A DNA stretch of 64,000 nucleotides from Dorea sp. AM10-31. GTDB taxonomy: Bacteria; Bacillota; Clostridia; Lachnospirales; Lachnospiraceae. This document shows positions 57,272-64,000 of this stretch, piece after piece; positions within the stretch are counted from its first letter, which is position 1; each line of letters starts with the position of its first letter. Where the stretch lies: the NCBI RefSeq assembly GCF_003435815.1, contig NZ_QTUV01000005.1, positions 64,501 to 128,500 on the forward strand, given 5' to 3'. The translations under genes and the position numbers were made by a program. The notes beneath the pieces are model-generated. The model was not told where the DNA came from. It saw only the letters and a list, made by a program, of their open reading frames with translations, and made no database searches.

Positions 57272-57946
57272 ATGCATATTTTAATAGTAGAAGATGAGAA
57301 GGTGCTCTGCGACACGATCGTACGCAGCTTAAAACACCTTTCATACAGTGTAGATTATTGCCACGATGGGCAGACTGCGATCGACATGCTCGCTGTGGAT
57401 CATTTTGACCTTGTCGTTTTGGATCTTAACCTTCCAAGAAAAGATGGCATGAGCGTTCTTAAGGCACTTCGAGAAAATGATTTTGATACGAAAGTTCTGA
57501 TCCTTTCGGCCCGAAGCGAAGTCGCCGATAAAGTTGCCGGATTAGATGCCGGCGCCAACGATTACCTTACAAAACCATTTCATTTGGAAGAACTGGCCGC
57601 AAGAATACGTGCTCTTACACTTCGACGATTCACACAGCACGACGTCGTGCTGACCTGCCAGGAGCTTTCCTTTGATACAAAGGCACGCAAAGCTTCTGCC
57701 AAAGGTTCGAACATTTCTCTTACAAGGAAGGAAACGGGGATTTTAGAATATCTAATGTTGAATCAGGGGCGTCCGATCAGCCAGGAAGAATTTATTGAAC
57801 ATGTGTGGGACAGCAGCGTCGATAATTTCAGCAATTCCATAAGAGTGCATATTTCTTCTCTCAGAAAGAAGCTGCGCACCGCTTTAGGATACGACCCGAT
57901 ACACAACCGCATAGGAGAAGGATACGTAATGGAGGAACGCCAATGA
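57272..57946 (+). CDS. OmpR-family response regulator
   Basis: 224 residues, ATG after AGGAGG. Receiver domain with EDE pocket, phospho-acceptor Asp in LVVLDLNLPRKDGM near 51, ILSARSEVADK and NDYLTKPFHLEEL switch residues; Trans_reg_C domain with SLTRKETGILEYLMLNQG and NFSNSIRVHISSLRKKL. Translationally coupled to the kinase by an ATGA overlap. Divergent from the redox operon with a shared inverted repeat. Confidence 0.93.
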   Translation: MHILIVEDEKVLCDTIVRSLKHLSYSVDYCHDGQTAIDMLAVDHFDLVVLDLNLPRKDGMSVLKALRENDFDTKVLILSARSEVADKVAGLDAGANDYLTKPFHLEELAARIRALTLRRFTQHDVVLTCQELSFDTKARKASAKGSNISLTRKETGILEYLMLNQGRPISQEEFIEHVWDSSVDNFSNSIRVHISSLRKKLRTALGYDPIHNRIGEGYVMEERQ

Positions 57947-59076
57947 AAAAATTATCTTTACAATGGCGGATCACTTTAATGACTGCCGTTTTAATCTGTG
58001 TCACATGCGTACTTATGAATTGCCTGATCGGCTATTCCGGTAAGCATTATATGGATACAATTGGAAATGACATCTCTACTTACAGTGATACAAACAGCGA
58101 CAAAACCGAATCCTTTGACCCAAGCAGCAAGGACCTCGATAATGCGCTTACGATCATTGTAAGCGGCGCCCAGAACTCCTTCAGTCTGACAAGCTGGTAT
58201 ATTACAGCGGCTGTCACACTGCTTGGCGCGGCGCTCGCTTATTTTGTCAGTGGACATGCACTAAAGCCACTGAAAAGCTTTGCCTCTCAGATTGAAAAAG
58301 TACAGCCTGACAATTTATCAGATATGAAAGTGAGTGAAGATGTGCTTCCGGAGTTTCGACAGTTCTGTCGCTCTTTCAACAGTATGATCGACCGTCTTGA
58401 TGAAGGATTCAAAAGCCAGCGGCAATTCACCGGCAATGCTGCCCATGAACTTCGCACCCCGCTTGCACTTTTGCAGGCACAAATGGATTTATTTTCCATG
58501 GAACACCCGGATGTAGACGATGAGACGCGCAACGTTCTCGATCTTATAAAAGAACAGACAGAACGCATGTCACAGATGACGAAAATCCTTCTGGAAATGA
58601 GCGAGCTCAACAGCGTACCATGTGAGGATGCGATCGAACTTGCTCCGATGGTGGAGGAAATATTTACCGACCTTGCCCCTCTCGCCGAAGAGAAACATAT
58701 CGCGCTGTCTTCCGATGGAGACGCCCGTTTCATTGGAAGCGATACTTTAATCTATCGTATGCTTTTTAATCTTACTGAAAATGCAATTCGCTATAACCGA
58801 AAGAGCGGCGCTGTTCGCATTTCCGTCTGTGAAGATAAGAAATATCATCTGATCCGGATAAAAGATCATGGTTTTGGAATTGCCAAAACAGATCAGCAAA
58901 GCATTTTCCAGCCATTTTTCCGTGTCGATAAATCCCGCAGCCGCGCCCATGGCGGCGTAGGACTTGGTCTTTCTCTCGTTTGGGAGATTGCCTCACTTCA
59001 CGGCGGGTCTGTAAAAGTGGAAGAAAGCTCCAAAGAAGGAACTACCATTCTCGTAAGCCTGCCGAAAGAAAGATAG
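57943..59076 (+). CDS. Sensor histidine kinase
   Basis: 377 residues. Transmembrane helices near 10-30 and 83-105 enclosing a short (about 50-residue) Ser/Asp-rich external loop, HAMP-like region (ALKPLKSFASQIEKVQPDNL), HisKA motif FTGNAAHELRTPLALLQ near 170, HATPase motifs LFNLTENAIRYN near 275 and GVGLGLSLVWEIA near 345. The small sensor loop has no Cys, so direct thiol sensing there is unlikely. Pairs with the upstream regulator; a hairpin terminator follows. Confidence 0.93.
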   Translation: MKKLSLQWRITLMTAVLICVTCVLMNCLIGYSGKHYMDTIGNDISTYSDTNSDKTESFDPSSKDLDNALTIIVSGAQNSFSLTSWYITAAVTLLGAALAYFVSGHALKPLKSFASQIEKVQPDNLSDMKVSEDVLPEFRQFCRSFNSMIDRLDEGFKSQRQFTGNAAHELRTPLALLQAQMDLFSMEHPDVDDETRNVLDLIKEQTERMSQMTKILLEMSELNSVPCEDAIELAPMVEEIFTDLAPLAEEKHIALSSDGDARFIGSDTLIYRMLFNLTENAIRYNRKSGAVRISVCEDKKYHLIRIKDHGFGIAKTDQQSIFQPFFRVDKSRSRAHGGVGLGLSLVWEIASLHGGSVKVEESSKEGTTILVSLPKER

Positions 59077-59168
59077 CACAAAAAAAGGGTGTGTTACGAT
59101 AACGACTAAAAAAGGTCCACCGGACCTTTGGGTTTGTCAGGCAAAGTGTGTAAATTTTTTGATTTTTT

Positions 59169-59195
59169 ATCGGCGGTCAAATTAGCCCGCCGATT
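59169..59195 (+). terminator. Terminator after the two-component system
   Basis: ATCGGCGG (from 59169) pairs with CCGCCGAT, loop TCAAATTAG, followed by TTTT. A second small hairpin AAAGGTCC-ACC-GGACCTTT is at 59111-59129. Confidence 0.7.
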
Positions 59196-59991
59196 TTGCA
59201 TTATTTTTGTTGATTCGCATATTATTGGAAGGGCAAGTCATCGTCTTCTGCATCAGTATCTGAAAGGTGGATATATCAAAATAAATCTCGTCTGTTTCGG
59301 TAGCATACTGATAACTGCGACCCTGTCTTTTCGCCTCTTTTTCTGCTTCTGATAAACTGTCAAACCAATCTTGTAATTCTTTTTCGGCTCGCAAAGCACT
59401 GATGAAATCAAGGGGATACCCACCGGCTCCACAGATATAATCGCCATTATCATAAGGACTCCTGCCTTTTGCTACCCATTCATGAAGTTCCCTACACCTT
59501 TGATGTTTTGCTTTTGGCCATGCCTTTTTGAGTGCTTTTGCAAAACCTGTACCCCCATCAGACACTACCATCCTTGGCTCAGCAATACGTTTCATCAAAG
59601 CGATCCAGGCTCCTGCATGTTCATAACGACACAAATACCATCCCAACACATGCTTTTCATCACAGCAAATCAAAACGCATGCTTTCCGACCAAGATAGAT
59701 CCCATCGAGAAATACTACATCTCTAGATTCTGCTATCTTTGGCGGCATAGCCCATATATCCCAGAACTTTGCTGTCTTTCTTCTAAAGGATCTTCCTTCT
59801 CCAGACATTGTTGATTGAGATTCTTTTCCAAACAGCCAATCCAAAAAGATTTGCAGTTCCTTGGATTCATTATTAATTTTATGCGTTAGTGACGTTTTGC
59901 AATTCTTACAAAGCCAACGTTGCGAACCAGCTTTTGTCTTTCCAGACTTCACACATTTCATACCACAAACAGGACAATTTACTTGATTCAT
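59182..59991 (-). pseudogene. Broken transposase (IS256/IS1249-like) fused to a foreign gene tail
   Basis: Residues 1-165 are the N-terminal half of a transposase: zinc ribbon (CPVCGMKC, then LCKNC), a DDE core start with FLDGIYLGRKACVLICCDE (first Asp) and RMVVSDGGTGFAKALKKAWP (second Asp), ending at KAKHQRC. The rest of the catalytic domain, including the Glu, is missing. From about residue 166 the sequence changes to RELHEWVAKGRSPYDNGDYI, GGYPLDFISALRAEKELQDW and EEIYF-like text, unrelated to transposases. Near the end, shifting one frame gives SDTDAEDDDLPFQ and a stop at about 59222, so the fused tail also carries a frameshift. Non-functional chimera. Confidence 0.75.
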
Positions 59992-60024
59992 CTAATCTTC
60001 CCTCCATGGTTCTTATTTTAAGGA

Positions 60025-60179
60025 AGATTAAAAGCCTTTAGTTCCTTTATTTTCAAGGGTTTGGAGACTTTTTATCAACACGTTTTGTCCACCCTCAAAG
60101 TTGTTTAAAAAAAGATTAAACCGCCTTCAACCCTTTATTTTCAAGGGCTGAAGGCGGTTTCTATCAACACATTTTGTCC
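60025..60179. repeat. Two direct copies of an IS-end-like sequence
   Basis: 60025-60090 and 60113-60179 share AGATTAAA, CCTTTATTTTCAAGGG, TATCAACAC and TTTTGTCC in the same order. The second copy folds into a near-perfect hairpin (AAACCGCCTTCA with TGAAGGCGGTTT). Adjacent to the broken transposase start, so this is probably the surviving right end of the IS and a second, older end. The interval 59992-60296 holds nothing else except the rpsR terminator. Confidence 0.6.
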
Positions 60180-60226
60180 TATAACTCAAATTATAAGAAT
60201 TCGCAGGCGCAAATCCAACTACAAAA

Positions 60227-60267
60227 AAAGCCTTTAAATACTAATTCTATCAGTACTTAAAGGCTTT
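60227..60267 (-). terminator. Terminator of the rpsF-ssb-rpsR operon
   Basis: Read leftward: AAAGCCTTTAAGTAC, loop, GTATTTAAAGGC followed by TTTTTTT. About 14 pairs. Confidence 0.88.
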
Positions 60268-60296
60268 CTATTATTCATACTTAAATGCCGTGCAAA

Positions 60297-60563
60297 TTAG
60301 TCCTGTACGTATGGCATAAGAGCAACGTGACGTGCTCTCTTGATAGCTACTGTAAGAGCTCTCTGATGTTTAGCACAGTTTCCTGTAATTCTTCTCGGAA
60401 GGATTTTTCCTCTCTCAGAGATGTACTTTCTTAATTTTGCTACATCCTTGTAATCGATCTCGTTATTCTCTTTTCCACAGAATACGCAAACTTTTTTTCT
60501 TCTACGTCCGCCGCCTCTTCTCTTGAAGCCGCCTTCTGGACGATTTCCTTTATCGTAAGCCAT
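60297..60563 (-). CDS. rpsR: 30S ribosomal protein S18
   Basis: 88 residues from ATG 60563 ([18 protein letters not shown]), AAGGAGAG upstream. S18 core: [45 protein letters not shown], with Cys pairs of the zinc-ribbon form, and [13 protein letters not shown] at the end. Pairs with S6 in the 30S platform. Third gene of the rpsF-ssb-rpsR operon. Confidence 0.97.
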   Translation of the reverse strand: MAYDKGNRPEGGFKRRGGGRRRKKVCVFCGKENNEIDYKDVAKLRKYISERGKILPRRITGNCAKHQRALTVAIKRARHVALMPYVQD

Positions 60564-60584
60564 GATTAACTCTCCTTTCAATTC

Positions 60585-61040
60585 TTAGTTGAACGGTAAT
60601 TCTTCGTCAATTCCATCTGGAATATTCATGAAGCCGTCGCCTGCATCCGCTGCCGGAGCTGGTGCCGGTGAAGGAGCCGCCTGGCGGAAACTTCCTGCGT
60701 TAGCATCACTGACTGCTTTGCTCTCTGCAAATTCCTGATCTTCTACAACAACATCTGTTGTGTAAATTTTCTGACCTTCTTTGTTCGTGTAGCTTCCTGT
60801 CTGAATACGTCCTGTAACGATTACCTTCAGACCCTGACGGAAATACTTCTCCGCGAACTCTGCACTTCTTCCGAATGCAACACATCCGATGAAGTCTGCA
60901 GTCTGCTCTCCGTCATTGTTACGACGGAATCTGCGGTCAACAGCTAATGTATATCTGGCAATTGCCATAGAGTTATCACCCTGTGAATATCTAACTTCTG
61001 GATCCCTTGTTAAGCGTCCCATCAAAATTACTTTATTCAT
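60585..61040 (-). CDS. ssb: Single-stranded DNA-binding protein
   Basis: 151 residues. OB fold (about 1-105): MNKVILMGRLTRDPEVRYSQ, AIARYTLAVDRRF, ADFIGCVAFGRSAEFAEKYFRQGLKVIVTGRIQTGSYTN. Gly/Pro/Ala-rich linker (SPAPAPAADAGDG) and acidic tip DEELPFN, which recruits partner enzymes. Located between the S6 and S18 genes, the normal place for the essential chromosomal ssb. Confidence 0.97.
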   Translation of the reverse strand: MNKVILMGRLTRDPEVRYSQGDNSMAIARYTLAVDRRFRRNNDGEQTADFIGCVAFGRSAEFAEKYFRQGLKVIVTGRIQTGSYTNKEGQKIYTTDVVVEDQEFAESKAVSDANAGSFRQAAPSPAPAPAADAGDGFMNIPDGIDEELPFN

Positions 61041-61060
61041 ATTATACCTCTACTTCCTGT

Positions 61061-61348
61061 CTATGCTTCCTGTCTAACGCATAAATATCTGACTACATTA
61101 TCCATGATGCGAATTCTCTGCTCGATTTCGCCTGGAGTCTCAGCATCAGACTCGAAGTGGATGAAATAGTAATATGCTTCTTTCATCTTCTGAATCTCGT
61201 AAGCTAATCTTTTCTTACCCCATTCATCAACGTCAGAGATCTTGCCACCGAAACGCTCAACTAATGCTTTCACTTTTTCGATAACCTGTGCTCTTTCGTC
61301 GTCTTCGATTTTTGCACTGACAACAACAGCTAATTCATATTTGTTCAT
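61061..61348 (-). CDS. rpsF: 30S ribosomal protein S6
   Basis: 95 residues from ATG 61348 (MNKYELAVVVSAKIEDDERA), with AAGGAGGTG upstream; the longer open frame lies in the leader. S6 features: KVKALVERFGGKISDVDEWGKKRLAYEIQKMKEAYYYFIHFES and RIMDNVVRYLCVR. First gene of the operon. The 130-base leader with GC-rich segments (GCGGGCGGGGGCC) could hold an S6:S18 autoregulatory site, but I cannot fold it confidently. Confidence 0.96.
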   Translation of the reverse strand: MNKYELAVVVSAKIEDDERAQVIEKVKALVERFGGKISDVDEWGKKRLAYEIQKMKEAYYYFIHFESDAETPGEIEQRIRIMDNVVRYLCVRQEA

Positions 61349-61478
61349 GTCGTCCTGCACCTCCTTCTGGTCTTTTGGCCCCCGCCCGCTTATGTGGGAG
61401 CAAGGATTTCCGCGCATGGTTATACACGGAATAATAGTGTATCACAATTTGATATGATAACATAAAGGCTTAATTGTT

Positions 61479-61667
61479 TCAAGCTTTTTTCTTCAAATCT
61501 CTTGTATTTTTTTCAACAAGCTTTCTCGCGGTCATGATCTGATGTCCGCACCCCATACATTTCAACCGGAAATCCGCTCCAACACGCAGAATCTCCCACT
61601 CTTTGCTTCCACACGGATGCGGTTTCTTCAATGTAACGATATCGCCCACTTCATATATATAAGCCAT
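61479..61667 (-). CDS. DUF951 family protein
   Basis: 62 residues: YEVGDIVTLKKPHPCGSKEWEILRVGADFRLKCMGCGHQIMTARKLVEKN. Conserved Cys at PHPCG and the CMGCGH pair suggest a small zinc-binding fold. Widely found in Firmicutes near rpsF or mscS; function unknown. Twelve bases after the sortase gene. Confidence 0.93.
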   Translation of the reverse strand: MAYIYEVGDIVTLKKPHPCGSKEWEILRVGADFRLKCMGCGHQIMTARKLVEKNTRDLKKKA

Positions 61668-61679
61668 TTTAATTCCCCC

Positions 61680-62468
61680 TTACTCCAGCTCTTCTTTCTG
61701 CACTCTTACGCCAATCACAACAAAACGATGTTCATCACTGGCTCCTGTGCAGGTAGAAAGTGTAACACAACTGTCACTATTTGTCACCTCTACGCCAGTA
61801 TCGTAGAGTGCCATACTTTTTGCTGCTTTCGTAAATAATTGAAACATTGCATCATCCGAGAAATCTGTCTGGTACACATCGGATTTCTCTGTCGTCTCTC
61901 CCGCAGCATATATAATGTAAGTTAATTTTCTTCCATCTAATGTGTAAATGTAAAAATACGGATATTTCTTCCAGAATTTCTTCGTATCATAATCCTGCAA
62001 ATGCCGGAACATGGAGCCATCTTTCATGCGATGCCCGTACACGATACTGTTACCGTCTGCAAAATCCGCATTTGCATTTGAATCTAAGAAAATGCTTCCC
62101 AGCGTATTCTCATTATTTGAAAATGTTTTATGCAGATAAGTCTGGTTGTCTTTCCCCTGCACAATCGGATAATTAATTTCCTTCGGTTTCGGAGAAAAAC
62201 GAATCCATCCTATCGTATCTGCATTTATTTTCTTCAACTTATCAAAATCCACCTGAAACTCATCTACGGATCTTTCCGAATCTTTATCCTGTGTCACCGC
62301 CAGTTTGCGTACTTTCTTATATTCATCCCGTCCGTCTTTGTAGCCTTTTCCGATTTTCAGAAGGTTATATCCGGAAACGCAGAATACAATCACCGCAATT
62401 ACTAAAATGATATTCAGCAGAAAATTACTTTTCTTCCTTCTTCCTCTGTGATGTTTTCTTTCACTCAT
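61680..62468 (-). CDS. srtB: Class B sortase
   Basis: 262 residues from ATG 62468 with AAGGAG upstream. Basic tail (KHHRGRRKKSN), membrane anchor (FLLNIILVIAVIVFCVSGYNLL) and a sortase domain: NADTIGWIRF, INYPIVQGKDNQTYL, SIFLDSNANADFADGNSIVYGHRMKDGSMF (catalytic His), and TLSTCTGASDEHRFVVIGV (Cys and following Arg). Class B by the TLSTC wording and helical N-terminal features. Its substrates are not in the window; a remnant of a surface protein lies next to it. Confidence 0.93.
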   Translation of the reverse strand: MSERKHHRGRRKKSNFLLNIILVIAVIVFCVSGYNLLKIGKGYKDGRDEYKKVRKLAVTQDKDSERSVDEFQVDFDKLKKINADTIGWIRFSPKPKEINYPIVQGKDNQTYLHKTFSNNENTLGSIFLDSNANADFADGNSIVYGHRMKDGSMFRHLQDYDTKKFWKKYPYFYIYTLDGRKLTYIIYAAGETTEKSDVYQTDFSDDAMFQLFTKAAKSMALYDTGVEVTNSDSCVTLSTCTGASDEHRFVVIGVRVQKEELE

Positions 62469-62736
62469 CCGCACCACTCCTTCAACTATTGTCTTTACAT
62501 TATAACAAGCCTTACCTACTTCTGCCAGTGTCAATTAATAAAGCGTGTGCCTTTCCCCCCGTTCTTGTGCCAGATGCAATTTTCTGCAATACTCTGCTTT
62601 CCTCGCAAGTACGCGTCTCCTTTGGTTTTTCCATTATAACAAACCAATAAAATACCATAATCGGTGTTCAAAAAAGAGTGTACTTCCTCCTGAAGAGTTT
62701 TATATATCAGAAACGACGTTTCCAGTTCTCATTATT
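62469..62736. other. Non-coding interval upstream of the sortase gene
   Basis: Contains the sortase ribosome site and presumably its promoter, but no convincing -35/-10 pair. A CATTATAAC segment occurs twice, at about 62500 and 62632. No gene or hairpin found on either strand. Confidence 0.5.
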
Positions 62737-62789
62737 AAAAAAGACAGCTCATCACCTCCTCATAACAGGAAAGCTATAGCTGCCTTTTT
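62737..62789. terminator. Possible bidirectional terminator
   Basis: AAAAAAGACAGCT pairs with AGCTGCCTTTTT across a 28-base loop that itself contains a CATCACCTCCTCAT segment. U tracts on both sides. Confidence 0.45.
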
Positions 62790-62799
62790 CTCGCATTAT

Positions 62800-62907
62800 T
62801 TATTTAATTTTAATCGTTATTGTTCCATATTTGCCTGAGCCGTCTTTTGCCTTTGCAGTAATCTTCACTTTTTTGCCTTTTCCGGCTTTCATATTAGACA
62901 AATAAAT
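62800..62907 (-). pseudogene. C-terminal remnant of a surface protein with Big_2/Ig-like domain
   Basis: Read leftward: LSNMKAGKGKKVKITAKAKD then GSGKYGTITIKIK and stop at 62800. This is the closing beta-strand pattern of bacterial Ig-like (Big_2) domains in cell-wall proteins (K-A-G-K-x-x-K-I-T-A-x-A-x-D-G-S). The frame opens only about 15 codons further and has no start, so the gene is truncated. It neighbours sortase B but no sorting signal remains. Confidence 0.6.
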
Positions 62908-63107
62908 TCCCGGATAAGTTTTATAAAATATAAAATATTTTAATTTATGTGATAGATGTTTTCGGTATACCCTCCCTCATTTTTTTGTCAAAACATCAAT
63001 TTATACTTTTTTAATGACCTTTCACTTCTTCTTAATTGACTTTAAAATCTGTGGGTATATCATTATGAAATATAGAAATAATCTTATAGAAATCAGAGGT
63101 GTGAGAT

Positions 63108-63512
63108 ATGAATCGGTTCAAAGAAAAATTTATGCAATTCATGTATGGAAGATACGGAATAGATACATTAGGAAAATGGACAGTCGGGCTGGGACTCGCA
63201 ATTATGCTGATCGCCGGATGGACATCTAATTCCAAGTTGTCTCTCCTTTCCTGGGTGCTCATTATTTATTCCTATTACCGGATGTTTTCCAGAAATATTT
63301 ATAAACGTTCCCACGAAAATCAACTCTTTCTTGGAAAGACCGCGAAGATCCGTAGCTGGTTCTTCCATAAGAAAAGTATGATGCTGCAGCGCAAGACACA
63401 TCATATTTACCGGTGTCCGGGATGCAAGCAGAAAATAAGAATCCCGCGTGGCAAAGGACGGATTGAGATCACCTGCCCAAAATGCCACACGACATTTATA
63501 AAGAACAGTTAA
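63108..63512 (+). CDS. Small membrane protein with C-terminal zinc ribbon
   Basis: 134 residues, ATG after AGAGGTG. Two hydrophobic segments ([18 protein letters not shown] and [17 protein letters not shown], about 21-58), a basic middle part ([29 protein letters not shown]), and a four-Cys zinc ribbon: [31 protein letters not shown]. Conserved in Lachnospiraceae by general look, with no known function. Its stop is three bases from the convergent rpoN stop. Confidence 0.8.
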   Translation: MNRFKEKFMQFMYGRYGIDTLGKWTVGLGLAIMLIAGWTSNSKLSLLSWVLIIYSYYRMFSRNIYKRSHENQLFLGKTAKIRSWFFHKKSMMLQRKTHHIYRCPGCKQKIRIPRGKGRIEITCPKCHTTFIKNS

Positions 63513-63515
63513 AAA

Positions 63516-64000
63516 TCAGACAACGGAGTCCTGTTTCCAGTCCTTTCTTCCGGATGCTCCCGGTATTCCTTCCTGATCCCGGTATTTTGCAACGGTTCTT
63601 CTGGAAATCTGGATTCCCTTTTCATTTAATAATTTTGTTATAGCCGCATCACTGTACGGTTTCTTTTTGTTTTCCTGTCTTATCAATTCTCTTATCATTC
63701 CCTTAATAGCAGTGCTGGATTGTTCTGCATTTTCCTGCATACCACGAACAAAGAAATAACTTAACGGGAAAATCCCCTGGCTGCATTGCAAATATTTTTT
63801 ATTCACCGCACGACTCACTGTCGATTCATGTATTCCGATCTCTTCCGCTGCGTCTGCCAGACGATATGGTTTTAAATATGCACTGCCATGTTCAAAAAAA
63901 TCTTTTTGATGTACTACTATTGCTCTTGCCACTTTTAACAAAGTTGTATTTCGCTGCTCTATGCTCTGTTTCACCCAGTTTGCCTGTTTTATCTTCTGTT
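63516..64000 (-). CDS. rpoN: RNA polymerase sigma-54 factor, C-terminal part (partial, 5' end beyond right edge)
   Basis: 161 codons are visible. The first residues in the window (QKIKQANWVKQSIEQRNTTL) match the core-to-DNA-binding transition of RpoN, followed by the helix-turn-helix (YRLADAAEEIGIHESTVSRAVNKKYLQCSQGIFPLSYFF) and the RpoN box ISRRTVAKYRDQEGIP, which contacts the -24 promoter element. The N-terminal activator-interacting and core-binding regions lie outside the window. No sigma-54 enhancer-binding protein is encoded in this window. Confidence 0.94.
   Translation of the reverse strand, partial: QKIKQANWVKQSIEQRNTTLLKVARAIVVHQKDFFEHGSAYLKPYRLADAAEEIGIHESTVSRAVNKKYLQCSQGIFPLSYFFVRGMQENAEQSSTAIKGMIRELIRQENKKKPYSDAAITKLLNEKGIQISRRTVAKYRDQEGIPGASGRKDWKQDSVV

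Overview
The window looks like a chromosomal segment of a spore-forming Lachnospiraceae bacterium (Clostridia, low to moderate GC). Supporting signs are the sporulation genes (spoIID, a SpoIIQ-like gene, spmA, spmB, an orphan Spo0A DNA-binding domain), two T-box leaders, meso-diaminopimelate dehydrogenase, an rpsF-ssb-rpsR operon, DUF951, a BceAB-type transporter with its two-component system, and strong Shine-Dalgarno sites. Genus cannot be fixed from sequence reading alone.

Layout. 1-5.1 kb: a partial membrane-anchored protein, a Rossmann methyltransferase and a VanRS-like two-component system, all leftward. 5.36-5.95 kb: an orphan Spo0A C-terminal-domain protein followed by a structured small RNA (copy A). 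5.88-11.68 kb: a 5.8-kb integrative mobilizable element bounded by a 25-bp direct repeat. It carries integrase, Xis, a MobT/Rep_trans relaxase, a helix-turn-helix regulator and a cargo pair (papain-like cysteine peptidase and small membrane protein), and it sits inside the 3' part of small RNA A. 11.7-12.0 kb: a scar with remnants of aspartate ammonia-lyase and an Lrp regulator. 12-16.6 kb: BceABRS-like peptide-antibiotic module. 16.7-19.1 kb: PII-like protein and DUF1538 membrane protein. 19.2-19.4 kb: small RNA copy B.

19.5-24.6 kb: a six-gene operon combining PxpA, PxpB and PxpC (5-oxoprolinase), the two halves of D-glutamate cyclase (DUF1445, DUF4392) and a D-amino-acid transaminase-like enzyme; together they suggest D-glutamate to 5-oxoproline to L-glutamate flux. 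24.7-28.1 kb: lysophospholipase-like hydrolase, citrate synthase, ksgA. 28.5-32.9 kb: tatD, ddh and metG with a Met T-box. 33-36.2 kb: DUF885 protein, a small DUF7336-like protein, murI. 36.3-41.6 kb: a JetA-JetB-JetC (MksFEB) SMC operon without JetD. 42-47.6 kb: pentapeptide-repeat protein, divergent spmB and spmA, hemolysin III family protein, GIY-YIG nuclease, SpoIIQ-like and spoIID. 47.6-53.9 kb: glycogen phosphorylase, ileS and its Ile T-box. 54-59.1 kb: CDF transporter, a TlpA / 4Fe-4S / CD1871A-type redox operon and a divergent two-component system sharing a large inverted repeat. 59.2-60.2 kb: a broken transposase fused to a foreign gene tail, with IS-end repeats. 60.3-64 kb: rpsR, ssb, rpsF, DUF951, sortase B, a surface-protein remnant, a zinc-ribbon membrane protein and the 3' part of rpoN.

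The most interesting signal is the pair of small RNAs at 5.80-5.95 and 19.23-19.38 kb. They share a co-linear promoter region and three hairpins whose stems change by compensation, while C-rich single-stranded segments stay constant. One lies directly behind an orphan Spo0A-like DNA-binding protein and serves as the attachment site of the mobile element. Other repeat families are a GGGGACGGGG palindrome (four full copies and a half copy, some supplying stop codons), a 37-bp tandem duplication of the tatD 3' end, and several intergenic repeats of unknown type.
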